40,091 nt of DNA from Desulfobacteraceae bacterium (GTDB lineage: Bacteria; Desulfobacterota; Desulfobacteria; Desulfobacterales; Desulfosarcinaceae): the NCBI GenBank assembly GCA_003599575.1, contig QZKV01000082.1:1-40091 (forward strand), written 5' to 3'. Shown one piece after another: positions 31,684 through 40,091 of the stretch; positions within the stretch are counted from its first letter, which is position 1; the number at the start of each line of letters is the position of its first letter. The notes below the pieces were generated by a model. It was not told where the DNA came from and searched no databases. It saw only the letters and a list, made by a program, of their open reading frames with translations. The position numbers and the translations under genes are program-made.

Positions 31684-34164
31684 TCATTCCACATTGCGCA
31701 TTGCGGGTTGCGCGTTCATTTTGTTCCGCCCGAGCAACAAGGTATTGCCGATGACGCTCAGGCTGCTGAGCAGCATGGCACCGGCAGCCAGCAGGGGTGA
31801 CAGCAGGCCGGCCATGGCCACGGGGATGGAGATGACGTTGTAGCCGAACGCGCACCACAAGTTCTGATGCACCGTGCGGTTGACCCGTGCAGCCCAGTCG
31901 GTGAGGTCGAGAAGCTGCGCGGGATCGCGCATCAGAGTGACGCCGGCGGTGTGCCGGGCCAGGCCAGAACCGCTGTGCACGGCCACGGCCAAGTCGGCCT
32001 GGGCCAGGGCCGGTGCATCGTTGACCCCGTCGCCCACCATGGCCACGCGGTGTCCCCTGGATTGCAGGGCGCGGATGCGCTCGGCCTTATCCTGGGGCAG
32101 CAGTTGACCGGCCGCCTCCCGTATGCCGAGGGCGGCCGCCACCGTCCGGGTTGCGGCCTCTTCGTCGCCGGAAATGAGTTGCACGGCCAATCCGCGCCCC
32201 TGGAGGCGCTGCATGGCCTTCACCATCCCCTCGCGCACCTGGTCGCCGAAGTAAAAGACCGCCCATTCGGCACCATCCACGCCCAGGACCACTTCGGACA
32301 GGTTTTGCTTGTGCGGCGCCTTGCCGGTCGCGGCTTTTTCACCTACCGCAAAGCCGCGGCGGCCGATGCGCAGGGTCCTGCCGTCCAAACGGCCGCTGAC
32401 CCCTTCGGCATGGATTTGAACATCTTCTATCGCCGCCGGCGTGACCGCCCGCCGCTCTCCGTAGGCGCGCAATGCCCGGGCGACTGTGTGATCGGCCTGT
32501 TTTTCCAGCCCCAAAGCCAGGGCCAGAATGTCCGCCTCCGACCGACCGCCGCGAACGACGATGCTCTCCACAGTCCATGCGCCGTGCGTGACCGTTCCGG
32601 TTTTATCGAACACGACCGTATCGAACCGCGTTGCCTGCTCGAAGGCTTGAAAATCGCGGATCAATATGCCCCGCCGGCCCGCGCCGGCCACCCCGGCCAC
32701 GCGCGCCAGGGGAATGGCGATACCCAGGGCGCAGGGGCATGCGATCACCAGGACGGTGACGGCGCGGACCAGAGCCTGGTCCGGCGTCAGCCCCGCGGCG
32801 AAGCCCACCAAACCGGTCACAGCGGCCATTGCTGCAATGGCCGGCACAAAGATGGCCAGCAGGCGGTCGGTGCGGCTTTCAAGAGGTGTCTTTTGGGCCA
32901 AGCTTTGCTGCACGACGGCAATCATTTCCCCCAGCAGCGCATCCGTTCCGACCTGTTCGGCCCGCACCCACAGATCCCCTTCCACAACCCGGCTGCCGCT
33001 GACCGCCGCGTCGCCTTCCTTGACCGCCGCCGGATGCGGTTCTCCCGTAATCGCCGACACGTCCAGCCGGCCGCTGCCCTGGATCACCCTTCCGTCGGCC
33101 GGCAGCACTTCGCCGGACCCGATTCGAAAAACATCCCCCGGGGCAAGTTGCTCGACCGAAACATAGCGCCCCATGGGAAAGTTGCCGCCGCACAACTTCA
33201 CCTTGGTCGGACGCAGGGAAAGAAAGCCTTCCAGATCCCGGCGCACCCTGTTTTTGGCCTGCGCCTCGAGCAGTTTGCCCAGCAGCAGCAGGGTCACCAG
33301 CATGGAAGCGGTGTCGAAGTACAGGTGCAGGCTGCCCGCCCACCAATTGACCAGGCTGTATAAATAGGCGCCGCCCGCTCCCAAAACGATGAGGGCTTCC
33401 ATTCCCGGGACACCGTGCCGCAGGCCGGCCCAGGCTTTGCGCGCCACCGGCGCCCCGCCGTAGAGCATCACGGCGCTGGCCATCAGCATGATGGGCCACG
33501 AGATATAACTGATCCCCTCGGCGGTCAATGTCATGAAAAAGCCGGAATACAGCGCCCAGGAGAGCATCATGACATTGACCGAGAGCAAGGCCGACACCGC
33601 CAGGCGGATGAAGTCACCGCGCAGCGTTGCGCCGGCCTGATCCGGTGCCGTCACCGTATAGCCCAGCCGCCCGACGGCCTGCCGGATTCGATCGGGCGTG
33701 ATGCTCACCGGGTCGTAATGGCAGCGCAGCCGGTCGGTGGAAAAATCACACTGCACCGCATGCACGCCGTCGAGCCGTTCCAGGGCTGCGCCGATCACCC
33801 AGGCGCAGGCCGGGCACCACATGCCTTGGACGACACAGTCCAGGGGCAACGAATGGATCTCGCGCCCTTCGGACTGAGCAAACGCAGCCTCAGGGACACG
33901 TTCCGCCGGGGTGGATGCCGCTTGGCCGCCCGCTGCTTCCGCCGGACCCGGCACCACTCCGGCCGCCACACAACGCCGGAAAAGATCGGTTTCTTTGAAG
34001 CGTGACGGGTCCGGCGCATCGGCCGCCTCCATCAGCATGGCAAACACCATGCGGCAGCCCGCACAGCAATAATGGTATCTGCGCTCGCCGAAAGCCGAGG
34101 AAAAAATGCCTGAGCGCACCGGCAGGCCGCACAGGTCGCAGGCGGTGGCAGGAGCTGGTTCGAT
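31684..34164 (-). CDS. copper-type P1B ATPase; 5' end without standard start codon
   Basis: Predicted inner membrane copper-transporting ATPase, 826 residues if read from an ATC at 34162-34164. Order: N-terminal metal-binding motif CDLCG (9-13) and YHYCCAGC (30-37), an HMA domain with GMWCPAC (114-120), transmembrane helices, actuator loop with SAITGEP, CPC in ACPCAL (475-480), DKTGT with phosphorylated Asp520, and GDGVNDAP. The N-terminal Cys module is typical of FixI/CcoI-like pumps that supply cytochrome oxidase, though no cco genes are near. AAGGAG lies 7 nt before the ATC, yet no ATG, GTG or TTG exists between the upstream in-frame stop and the GTG at 34119, which would cut off CDLCG. 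Confidence 0.9.
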   Translation of the reverse strand: MEPAPATACDLCGLPVRSGIFSSAFGERRYHYCCAGCRMVFAMLMEAADAPDPSRFKETDLFRRCVAAGVVPGPAEAAGGQAASTPAERVPEAAFAQSEGREIHSLPLDCVVQGMWCPACAWVIGAALERLDGVHAVQCDFSTDRLRCHYDPVSITPDRIRQAVGRLGYTVTAPDQAGATLRGDFIRLAVSALLSVNVMMLSWALYSGFFMTLTAEGISYISWPIMLMASAVMLYGGAPVARKAWAGLRHGVPGMEALIVLGAGGAYLYSLVNWWAGSLHLYFDTASMLVTLLLLGKLLEAQAKNRVRRDLEGFLSLRPTKVKLCGGNFPMGRYVSVEQLAPGDVFRIGSGEVLPADGRVIQGSGRLDVSAITGEPHPAAVKEGDAAVSGSRVVEGDLWVRAEQVGTDALLGEMIAVVQQSLAQKTPLESRTDRLLAIFVPAIAAMAAVTGLVGFAAGLTPDQALVRAVTVLVIACPCALGIAIPLARVAGVAGAGRRGILIRDFQAFEQATRFDTVVFDKTGTVTHGAWTVESIVVRGGRSEADILALALGLEKQADHTVARALRAYGERRAVTPAAIEDVQIHAEGVSGRLDGRTLRIGRRGFAVGEKAATGKAPHKQNLSEVVLGVDGAEWAVFYFGDQVREGMVKAMQRLQGRGLAVQLISGDEEAATRTVAAALGIREAAGQLLPQDKAERIRALQSRGHRVAMVGDGVNDAPALAQADLAVAVHSGSGLARHTAGVTLMRDPAQLLDLTDWAARVNRTVHQNLWCAFGYNVISIPVAMAGLLSPLLAAGAMLLSSLSVIGNTLLLGRNKMNAQPAMRNVE

Positions 34165-34193
34165 GAGAATTCTCCTTAAAAATGCATTCCATC

Positions 34194-34220
34194 TATATCA
34201 TGATGGCCCTATATCATGAT
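34194..34220. promoter_or_regulatory. paired 11-bp direct repeat upstream of the P-ATPase gene
   Basis: TATATCATGAT occurs at 34194-34204 and again at 34210-34220, 16 bp apart start to start. Each contains the palindrome ATCATGAT. The pair lies 30 bp upstream of the P-ATPase start region and could be an operator for its regulator. It is not a known CueR or CsoR consensus that I recognise. Confidence 0.35.
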
Positions 34221-34291
34221 CGCCAAAAAGGACAACTGAGTTCCCATCCTTTTACAGGAAAAGCGAAAAGTCTCCATATTTTGGGGCAGCT

Positions 34292-36520
34292 TCAGAATCC
34301 GAAATTAAGCGTCATCAGGAGGGTTGTTCGTCTTTCCTTGATATTAATGATCTCCTTATCCCCCCTGTCGTAGAGATCGCTTACGGACTTCTCTTGGATC
34401 ATCTGGATGCTTCTGTCCATGTGCTTGATGAATTCTTTGGCCGGCATCATCTCCCCATGGGTCCTCGTAAACGAGTAGATGCAGATGTCTTCTTTATCCA
34501 TGGCCTCCGCGATCGTCCGCGCATCCCGCAGCATCTGGAGCGCTCTTTTGGCCGTGAAGACAGTCCGGACGGGCACAAAATCCCAGAGCGAGACGGCATG
34601 GCAGAAGTAGGTGGTCGGACGATAGGCATCCAGATCGATGGAATCGTCGTGGATTTGGCTCTTCTGAATCATGTTGTGGATCAGGAACTCATACCAGCGT
34701 TCCGGAGCAAAGTCGTCTCTCGAGAAGCCGATCTGCCATTGAAGATCCATCGACGGCTTGATAATGTCATCCGGGTTTCCGTTGAGGGATTTTGCGGGGT
34801 CGCTGAAGAGATCTTCATCGTTCTCCAAAACCGCGCTCAGGACCTTGACGCTGTTGTACAGGTAGAAAGATCGGATGCAGGATGGCGAAACCGTTATGCC
34901 CTTGCCGAACAAGGCGGCCGCCTTGTCCAGGTCGGCAAAGACGACCCTTTTGGTCCACTCCACGTCGTGGGTGCCGTCGCACGATCCCCGGCCCAGGCGC
35001 GCGAATTTCAGTGCCTGCATGGCCTTGACCAGGTGGACTACGGCGTATTCGCAGAAATAATCTTCCGTATGCACGGGGCAATTTTCTTCGATGAACAACG
35101 CCTCCTGTTCAGCCTGCTGAAGCATTCCCCTTGAAATGTCGTAGGTGGGCGCGTCGATAGCCAGGTTGCGGAAGAGAACCATACGCAGGCTTCTTGCGGT
35201 CAGGTCGATGGGATCGATGCTCAAAGCGATGCGCAGGACCTCCAAAGCTTCCCGGAAGAGTCGCCGATAATAGAGCGTCTTGGCGATTTCGATTCCAAGA
35301 AGAGCGTTATGAGGGTACCTGAAAAAGGTTGTGACGGCATTCGGCTCGGACTTCGCGGCCCTGGCAGAACTCTTTTCCGGGAAATACAGCAAACGGGTCA
35401 GGGCATCCAGGGCCGGCGGATCATTTTTCAGGATCGGATCGTTCAGGAGTTCGGGGATGAAGTCGAAGTAGAGCGTGCTCCAGAAGGCTTCGATCCACCA
35501 GATGTTGAGGGCCTCCCCGTCGAACAGGGCGGTTTCATAGGGCCGGCGGCATAGAATGGTCCGAATGTCGTTGGTGAGCAGGCATTGACGGACAAACCCC
35601 GCTACTCTGATGACCGGATCGCCGGGAAGCCGGGTGTTCAGGATGGGGAGGAGGTAATTGTCGAGGGTGGCAAAATCCCCGGCCACGATACCAATGGACA
35701 GGAACCTGTTCTTGGTGAAATATTTTGACAGGGCCCAGCGGATAGCTATCTGGTGAGCTATCGAAACGGCGCTGCGGATACAGGCCCTGTACGCCGCAGG
35801 CTCGCCCGCTTCGTCCTCCTTGGGAAAATCGACATACAGTGTCGTGATGTCGTGGGAGCGGACCCTCCCCCAGCGATAGTAGAGGAAGTGTCCGGCTTTT
35901 TCGATGTTTTGTTTGAGTGTTTTCCTCAACCAGTCCATGATTTCATGGTCGATCACATCGCCCCGGCCATACAGGGCAAACCCGATCCGGACCCCCTCAC
36001 GGTAGTGCTCCTGGAGCTTGCTGGTGTTGCACAATTTTGCCAGGCCTACGAAATTCCATGCAGGTCCGCTGCCCGACCGTTCGTGTCCCAGCCAGAACGC
36101 CAGGCTGCGGAGCACATTCTGCTTGTAAACCGTATCGGCCGGCTCTTTCTTAAGACGGGTCAGCATGGAGTTGCTCACTTTGGGGAGTTCGATCCGGTGG
36201 GCCTCAATCAGTGCATTGATTCGGTTGGTCATGGCGCGCACGGAGATGTTCAGGTTGAGGAGCTCCTTTTTCTTTTCCAGCAGCACCTCAAAATTGAGAC
36301 CTTGCGGCGGTGAGCATTCATGCGCGGATTTGGCATGGGTCCGGAGAAAGGTCTCGAGCCCTTTTTTCTGATGCCCCTCAATGATGTCGTTTTTGGCGGC
36401 ATAATCGATAAACGATTCGACGCTCCGCAAATTGCTTCTCTCACCCGCAAAAGTCGCGAACGCTTCGTAGTTCGGGAAAACAGCCAAAAGCGCGGCCATG
36501 GCCTTGTCGTTCTTCTTCAT
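34292..36520 (-). CDS. large protein of unknown function
   Basis: A 742-residue soluble protein with no signal peptide or membrane segment. I do not recognise a family. Residues about 97-146 (MTNRINALIEAHRIELPKVS...LRSLAFWLGHE) look like a helix-turn-helix type segment preceded by a predicted coiled stretch (LEKKKELLNLN). The second half is helical and resembles TPR-like solenoid sequence in places (IEIAKTLYYRRLFREALEVLRIALSIDP, about 421-448). Many Trp, Tyr and Phe residues and conserved-looking blocks (CRRPYETALFDG, HGEMMPAKEFI) suggest a real, folded protein. Base composition is visibly lower in GC than its neighbours, which may mean acquisition by transfer. The ATG at 36520 has GAGGACAGGAT upstream, a mediocre site. 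Confidence 0.8.
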   Translation of the reverse strand: MKKNDKAMAALLAVFPNYEAFATFAGERSNLRSVESFIDYAAKNDIIEGHQKKGLETFLRTHAKSAHECSPPQGLNFEVLLEKKKELLNLNISVRAMTNRINALIEAHRIELPKVSNSMLTRLKKEPADTVYKQNVLRSLAFWLGHERSGSGPAWNFVGLAKLCNTSKLQEHYREGVRIGFALYGRGDVIDHEIMDWLRKTLKQNIEKAGHFLYYRWGRVRSHDITTLYVDFPKEDEAGEPAAYRACIRSAVSIAHQIAIRWALSKYFTKNRFLSIGIVAGDFATLDNYLLPILNTRLPGDPVIRVAGFVRQCLLTNDIRTILCRRPYETALFDGEALNIWWIEAFWSTLYFDFIPELLNDPILKNDPPALDALTRLLYFPEKSSARAAKSEPNAVTTFFRYPHNALLGIEIAKTLYYRRLFREALEVLRIALSIDPIDLTARSLRMVLFRNLAIDAPTYDISRGMLQQAEQEALFIEENCPVHTEDYFCEYAVVHLVKAMQALKFARLGRGSCDGTHDVEWTKRVVFADLDKAAALFGKGITVSPSCIRSFYLYNSVKVLSAVLENDEDLFSDPAKSLNGNPDDIIKPSMDLQWQIGFSRDDFAPERWYEFLIHNMIQKSQIHDDSIDLDAYRPTTYFCHAVSLWDFVPVRTVFTAKRALQMLRDARTIAEAMDKEDICIYSFTRTHGEMMPAKEFIKHMDRSIQMIQEKSVSDLYDRGDKEIINIKERRTTLLMTLNFGF

Positions 36521-36626
36521 ATCCTGTCCTCAACCGGTACGATGCATGACCGGACGCTTTGATCGCGGAATAAACCGTGATGCGTTTTGCACTAAAACAG
36601 TTTTTTCAATAAAACACTCTCAAAAA

Positions 36627-36656
36627 TTGACACTTATTTTAGCACGATGGTACTCT
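36627..36656 (+). promoter_or_regulatory. candidate promoter upstream of the liv operon
   Basis: TTGACA at 36627-36632, an 18-bp spacer and TACTCT at 36651-36656. The -35 box is perfect, the -10 box weak. It would give a leader of about 360 nt before livK, or serve the possible small frame at 36720. Confidence 0.4.
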
Positions 36657-36719
36657 GTAAAAAATGCCGTCGTTGGCTGTCAAGCAAATTTGGAGATCAT
36701 CCGGTTCGCCGACAGCTGA

Positions 36720-36947
36720 AAATGTTGCGGCAAAGCTTACCTCGATGCGGACCCTAAAATTTTACATGCTGATGAAACCCTTCTCCAGACAGCTCGATAC
36801 GATCCGTGCCACTCGGAAGGTGAAGTGCAGGTGCCGGAGGCGGCGGGCATTATCGATCCGGGCAGGTACGGAACCGAATTCACCGTCTTCAATACACCAT
36901 CACCTCTGCAAAGGAGCTATGTAAAACAGGTCGTTCCGCGCAGGTAA
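36720..36947 (+). other. 75-codon open frame without start, possible gene remnant
   Basis: Directly after an in-frame TGA (36717-36719) a plus-strand frame runs 75 codons to TAA at 36945-36947. The translation reads like protein (GKAYLDADPKIL, EGEVQVPEAAGIIDPGRYG, TEFTVFNTPSP) but begins without a start codon and shows no family I recognise. It may be the 3' end of a deleted gene. The remainder of the 504-bp gap 36521-37024 holds only the candidate promoter. Confidence 0.25.
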
Positions 36948-37024
36948 TGCATGGTCCACAACAGGGGAATATGGTCGAGGCCATCCATGAACAACTTGGT
37001 AAACAGGGAAGGAGGATTGCACAA

Positions 37025-38248
37025 ATGAAAAAATGGTGCGCGATAGGGACGATATTATTGGCTGCGGTTATTGGGCTCTCAACCGGAGGCAGCGCGGCTG
37101 CGGAGCAGCCCACCATCATCAAAGTAGGCGTCATTATGCCGTTGAGCGGGCCGGCCGGGCCTTGGGGACAAATCGGCATACCGGTCGGCGAGGCGTGGGA
37201 GGATTTGTTCAACAAGGAGGGCTTCAGGGTCAACGGCAAACTTTATAATTTTCAGACTGTCTATTACGACTCGCTGAATACACCGGAGGGGGGCGCCTCT
37301 GCAGCCAGGCGCATGATCTTCGAGGACAAGGTGAAGTTCATCGTCGGGCACTGGGACACCAGTTTCCTGGCCGTAGCAGCCATCACCAACCCGAACAAGG
37401 TCATTCTGATCGCCCGCAACGGCAATGAGGCGGTCGGCGGCGGGGCCTACAATCCGAAGAAAATGCCCTATGTCGTCTTCGGCACGCCGTCTCATGAGCG
37501 GTTCATCTCGGACGTCAAGGCGATCGTGGCGGCCTTCCCGGATTACAAGCGGATCGGAATCAGCGATTCGACCCTCGGGAAGGGGATCGGCTGGGATTAC
37601 GTGGATCGCGATCTCGAGGCGGCGGGCATCCGCTACCATCACGAGTGGTATCCGCCGGGAACCACGGATTACACTGCTTACATCACCCGGTTCAAGGAAG
37701 CGGGCTGCGATATCATCTACGGCGCCGGCGATGTCCTGGCGGCCATGATGATCACCAAACAGCGTTGGGACATGGGACTCAAGTACATAAAGACCGGGAC
37801 CTCCGGCGGCCTCCTCGATCCCAAGATGTATATCGACGTGAGCGGCTATGATGCCTCGCAGGGTTTCATCGCCGAGCATGCCGCGCCCTGGAATTACAAG
37901 CAGACCGCGGTAAATCCCAAATTCATCAAGATGTGCCAGGATGCGATGAAGCTCGCCTCGGAACGCCTGGGAAAACCGTACAATTATACGGCCTGGACCG
38001 ATTGGGGCCCGAGTCATCTCCAGATCCTGTCGCAGGCCATGGAGAAGGCGGGAAGCGTAGACGATCCCGACAAAATCATGAACGCCATCCGCGGCGGCAC
38101 CTTCGATACCAACGCGGGGAAATACACCATGTCGGGCGAAAAGACCTATGGCTCACCGATCGTCTTCGGAAGTGCGGGCGCGCTTTCCATCATCCAGGGC
38201 GACAAGGAAGTCTATTTCAGCGAGAGCCCCTGGAAGCCGCTGCCATAG
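37025..38248 (+). CDS. livK: branched-chain amino acid type ABC transporter, substrate-binding protein
   Basis: A 407-residue periplasmic binding protein (Peripla_BP_6 type). Signal peptide with KK near the start and a hydrophobic core, cleavage expected near SAAAEQ (about residue 25). The mature part starts with IKVGVIMPLSGPAGPWGQ, the usual first strand and ligand loop of LivK-like proteins, and contains VKFIVGHWDTSFLAVAAITN and IGISDSTLGKGIGWDYVDRD. The family binds leucine-type amino acids but also aromatic acids, amides and urea, so the ligand is open. ATG 37025 has AAGGAGG upstream; an earlier in-frame ATG at 36947 would precede the signal peptide with no ribosome site. First gene of the operon. 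Confidence 0.9.
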   Translation: MKKWCAIGTILLAAVIGLSTGGSAAAEQPTIIKVGVIMPLSGPAGPWGQIGIPVGEAWEDLFNKEGFRVNGKLYNFQTVYYDSLNTPEGGASAARRMIFEDKVKFIVGHWDTSFLAVAAITNPNKVILIARNGNEAVGGGAYNPKKMPYVVFGTPSHERFISDVKAIVAAFPDYKRIGISDSTLGKGIGWDYVDRDLEAAGIRYHHEWYPPGTTDYTAYITRFKEAGCDIIYGAGDVLAAMMITKQRWDMGLKYIKTGTSGGLLDPKMYIDVSGYDASQGFIAEHAAPWNYKQTAVNPKFIKMCQDAMKLASERLGKPYNYTAWTDWGPSHLQILSQAMEKAGSVDDPDKIMNAIRGGTFDTNAGKYTMSGEKTYGSPIVFGSAGALSIIQGDKEVYFSESPWKPLP

Positions 38249-38333
38249 CGTTTCTTAAGTTGAAGCATAGTGATGGACGAGAGGGTTGGGCGGTTAGAGA
38301 AATGCCAGTGGCTCAACGTGAGGAGAAAAAGGG

Positions 38334-39185
38334 ATGCCTCCTGTAGAAATCTTGATCGAAGGATTGACCCAGAGCTGTATCTACATGACCATGGCTTTCG
38401 GAATGGTGCTGGTGTTCAGCATACTGGGCATCCTGAACTGGACCCACGGCCAGCTCTTCATGCTGGGTGCGATCGTTGTCTTTTACACCACTACAGCGGC
38501 GGGCATCCCTTTCCCGCTGGGTATCCTGCTGGCAGGCTTACTGGTTGCCGGTATCGGCATACTGATCAAAATATGCGTCATCGACCGCATCGGAGGCGAA
38601 TTGTATGTCGGCGTGGCGACCCTGGCGCTCATCTTTGTTCTGGAAGGCGCTGCCAGTCTCCTGTTCAGCAGCCGCGACCGCGGACTGGCGATCGTCATGC
38701 CCGGGGTCCTGAACCTGGGTTCGGTCGCCATAAGCTATCAAAAATTGGCCGTGATCGTTTTCACCCTGATCGTCATGGCGGGCATGTATTTCGTACTGAA
38801 CCGCACCAAAGTGGGGCTGGCCATCCGGGCCGTCGCCCAGCAACCCGTCGCGGCGGCTCTGTACGGCATCAGCGTCAAACGGCTCTCCCTCATTGCAATG
38901 GGAATCGGTTGCGCCCTGGCGGGTATGGCGGGAAGCATCATGGCCCCGCTCTATCCGATTAACCCCTTTATCGGCCGCATACCGATGATCATGGCGCTCC
39001 TGGCCATTGTCATTGGCGGACTGGGAAGTCTGACGGGGGCAATCGTGGGGGGAATCATTCTGGGCTTTCTGAACAGCGTCATCGCCTATTATCTATCCTA
39101 CCTGTCCGAGGTGGTGCTATTCGGTCTGGTTATCTTGATCCTGCTGATAAGACCGCAGGGTTTATTCGGTGCGTCTGCGAAATAA
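38334..39185 (+). CDS. livH: branched-chain amino acid type ABC transporter permease LivH
   Basis: A 283-residue inner membrane permease with about eight hydrophobic helices. Family segments: GMVLVFSILGILNWTHGQLFMLGA (about 22-45), TKVGLAIRAVAQQPVAAALYGI near 162-183 (the cytoplasmic coupling loop that contacts the ATPase), and IVIGGLGSLTGAIVGGIILG (about 226-245). The ATG at 38334 has GAGGAGAAAAAGGG upstream. It lies 85 bp after livK and 87 bp before livM. Confidence 0.93.
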   Translation: MPPVEILIEGLTQSCIYMTMAFGMVLVFSILGILNWTHGQLFMLGAIVVFYTTTAAGIPFPLGILLAGLLVAGIGILIKICVIDRIGGELYVGVATLALIFVLEGAASLLFSSRDRGLAIVMPGVLNLGSVAISYQKLAVIVFTLIVMAGMYFVLNRTKVGLAIRAVAQQPVAAALYGISVKRLSLIAMGIGCALAGMAGSIMAPLYPINPFIGRIPMIMALLAIVIGGLGSLTGAIVGGIILGFLNSVIAYYLSYLSEVVLFGLVILILLIRPQGLFGASAK

Positions 39186-39272
39186 GAAACAGAAGTACAT
39201 AATCGAGTGCGAGAACGCTGAGACACTGCGTTTTTCACCGCTCTACTCAAGCTGTTTTGGACACAGATTAAA

Positions 39273-40091
39273 ATGATTCATCCGATCGACTATAAAAATA
39301 TCGCCCCCAGGTTCGTCATCGTACTCCTGATCTTTCTGATTCTCCTGATCCCCGTCTTCACGAGTAATGTTGTACTGTTGTCGATGCTCATCCTGACAGG
39401 CATCTGGGCGGTTGCGGCCATGGGTTTCACACTTGTCCTGCGCACCGGACAGTTCAGCCTGGGGCAGTCCGCCTTCATGGCGCTCGGGGGATATACGTCC
39501 GCCATTCTTACGGTCCAGCTGGATTTTCCTTTCTGGCCCAGTTTTCTGATTTCAGGCCTGGTATCGGGATTGATAGCGCTCCTTGTGGGCATGGTGGTCC
39601 TGCGGGTCGGCGGCATCTATTTCTCCATTATTACGCTCGCCCTGGGAGAGATCGTGAGGATTATCGCCCTGCAATGGGAACCAGTCACCAGGGGCAGCCG
39701 CGGGATCATTGCCTCCGCCCCGCCCCCTATCGTCCTGGGAGGACATGAACTGGTCAATTTCGACGCCGGCCTGGCACCCTATTTTTACTTCATGATCTGT
39801 CTTGTGGCCTTTACGGGTTTGATTTTCCGACGGATCGGGGAGAGCCGTCTGGGAAGAACATTCGCGGGGATTGCGCTCAATCCGGTCCTGGCCGAGCATC
39901 AGGGCATCCATCTGATGAAATACCGGGTGGTCGCCTTCACTGTGGCCGGAGTATTCACGGGATATGCCGGCGCCCTCTATACTCATTTCCTGTCGGTGAT
40001 CACGCCGCTGGTTTTCGGCTTGTGGCAGTCGATCCAAATCATGATTATGAGCATCGTCGGCGGGATCGGCTCTCTGGTCAGCGGTCCGATC
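39273..40091 (+). CDS. livM: branched-chain amino acid type ABC transporter permease LivM, cut by window end
   Basis: An open frame of 273 codons from ATG 39273 to the window edge without a stop. It reads as a multi-pass permease: FVIVLLIFLILLIPVF first helix, TLVLRTGQFSLGQSAFMALGGYTSA (LivM signature with GQxSLGQ), ITLALGEIVRIIALQW, and the coupling loop GRTFAGIALNPVLAEHQGI, where LivM proteins usually have AIRENE-like sequence. A full LivM is usually 310-350 residues, so roughly 40-80 residues are missing. The ATPase genes livG and livF are expected just beyond the window. No strong Shine-Dalgarno sequence precedes the ATG. Confidence 0.9.
   Translation, partial: MIHPIDYKNIAPRFVIVLLIFLILLIPVFTSNVVLLSMLILTGIWAVAAMGFTLVLRTGQFSLGQSAFMALGGYTSAILTVQLDFPFWPSFLISGLVSGLIALLVGMVVLRVGGIYFSIITLALGEIVRIIALQWEPVTRGSRGIIASAPPPIVLGGHELVNFDAGLAPYFYFMICLVAFTGLIFRRIGESRLGRTFAGIALNPVLAEHQGIHLMKYRVVAFTVAGVFTGYAGALYTHFLSVITPLVFGLWQSIQIMIMSIVGGIGSLVSGPI

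Noticed and set aside
31867..33363. 498-codon plus-strand frame opposite the P-type ATPase
   Set aside because: Shadow frame of a gene with all P-type ATPase motifs.
36664..36924. 86-codon plus-strand frame starting at ATG 36664
   Set aside because: No ribosome site and a translation rich in Arg and Ser; the other frame of the same stretch looks more protein-like.

Overview
The window looks like chromosomal DNA of a GC-rich (by eye about 58-60%) Deltaproteobacterium, most likely a Desulfobacterota sulfate reducer of the Desulfosarcina/Desulfobacteraceae kind. This is an inference from gene content: GTP-type PEP carboxykinase, a branched-chain amino acid type ABC transporter, large hybrid kinases, many intergenic repeats and AGGAGG-type ribosome binding sites. 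No rRNA, tRNA, insertion sequence, phage gene or CRISPR array was seen. The window is mostly housekeeping DNA with some accessory genes and unusually rich intergenic repeats.

Left part (1-8.7 kb). A 29-bp tandem repeat at the edge is followed on the minus strand by pckG and rdgB, then coaE on plus. A repeat cluster (4.0-4.6 kb) precedes a stand-alone HD-GYP phosphodiesterase. A minus-strand pantothenate operon follows: Rossmann/DUF2520 reductase-like gene, panB, panC, panD. With coaE, several CoA biosynthesis steps lie close together.

Middle-left (8.7-16.9 kb). The pantothenate genes are preceded by a PrcB-domain lipoprotein gene and a subtilisin-type lipoprotein protease gene. Both intergenic regions here are built of 9-bp tandem repeats arranged as facing inverted arrays, which is the most unusual structure in the window. 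Next come two Hsp20 genes in tandem, a Tat-exported YcbK-type peptidase converging on a YcbB-type L,D-transpeptidase, and a ferritin-like protein.

Centre (17-26 kb). A cupin gene and a tiny Cys-rich reading frame precede the ferritin-like gene. On plus lies a ydbH-ynbE-ydbL type envelope operon with an intrinsic terminator, then a PHA synthase-like hydrolase with a Cys nucleophile. A large hybrid sensor kinase on minus is broken by two frameshifts and has lost its 5' end.

Right part (26-40 kb). A moxR-DUF58-DUF4129 operon (minus), a small secreted protein, an RlmL-like RNA methyltransferase and a copper-type P-ATPase are followed by an unrecognised 742-residue protein. The P-ATPase reading frame has no standard start codon at its expected 5' end. 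The window ends inside a livK-livH-livM type transporter operon on plus; livM runs off the edge.
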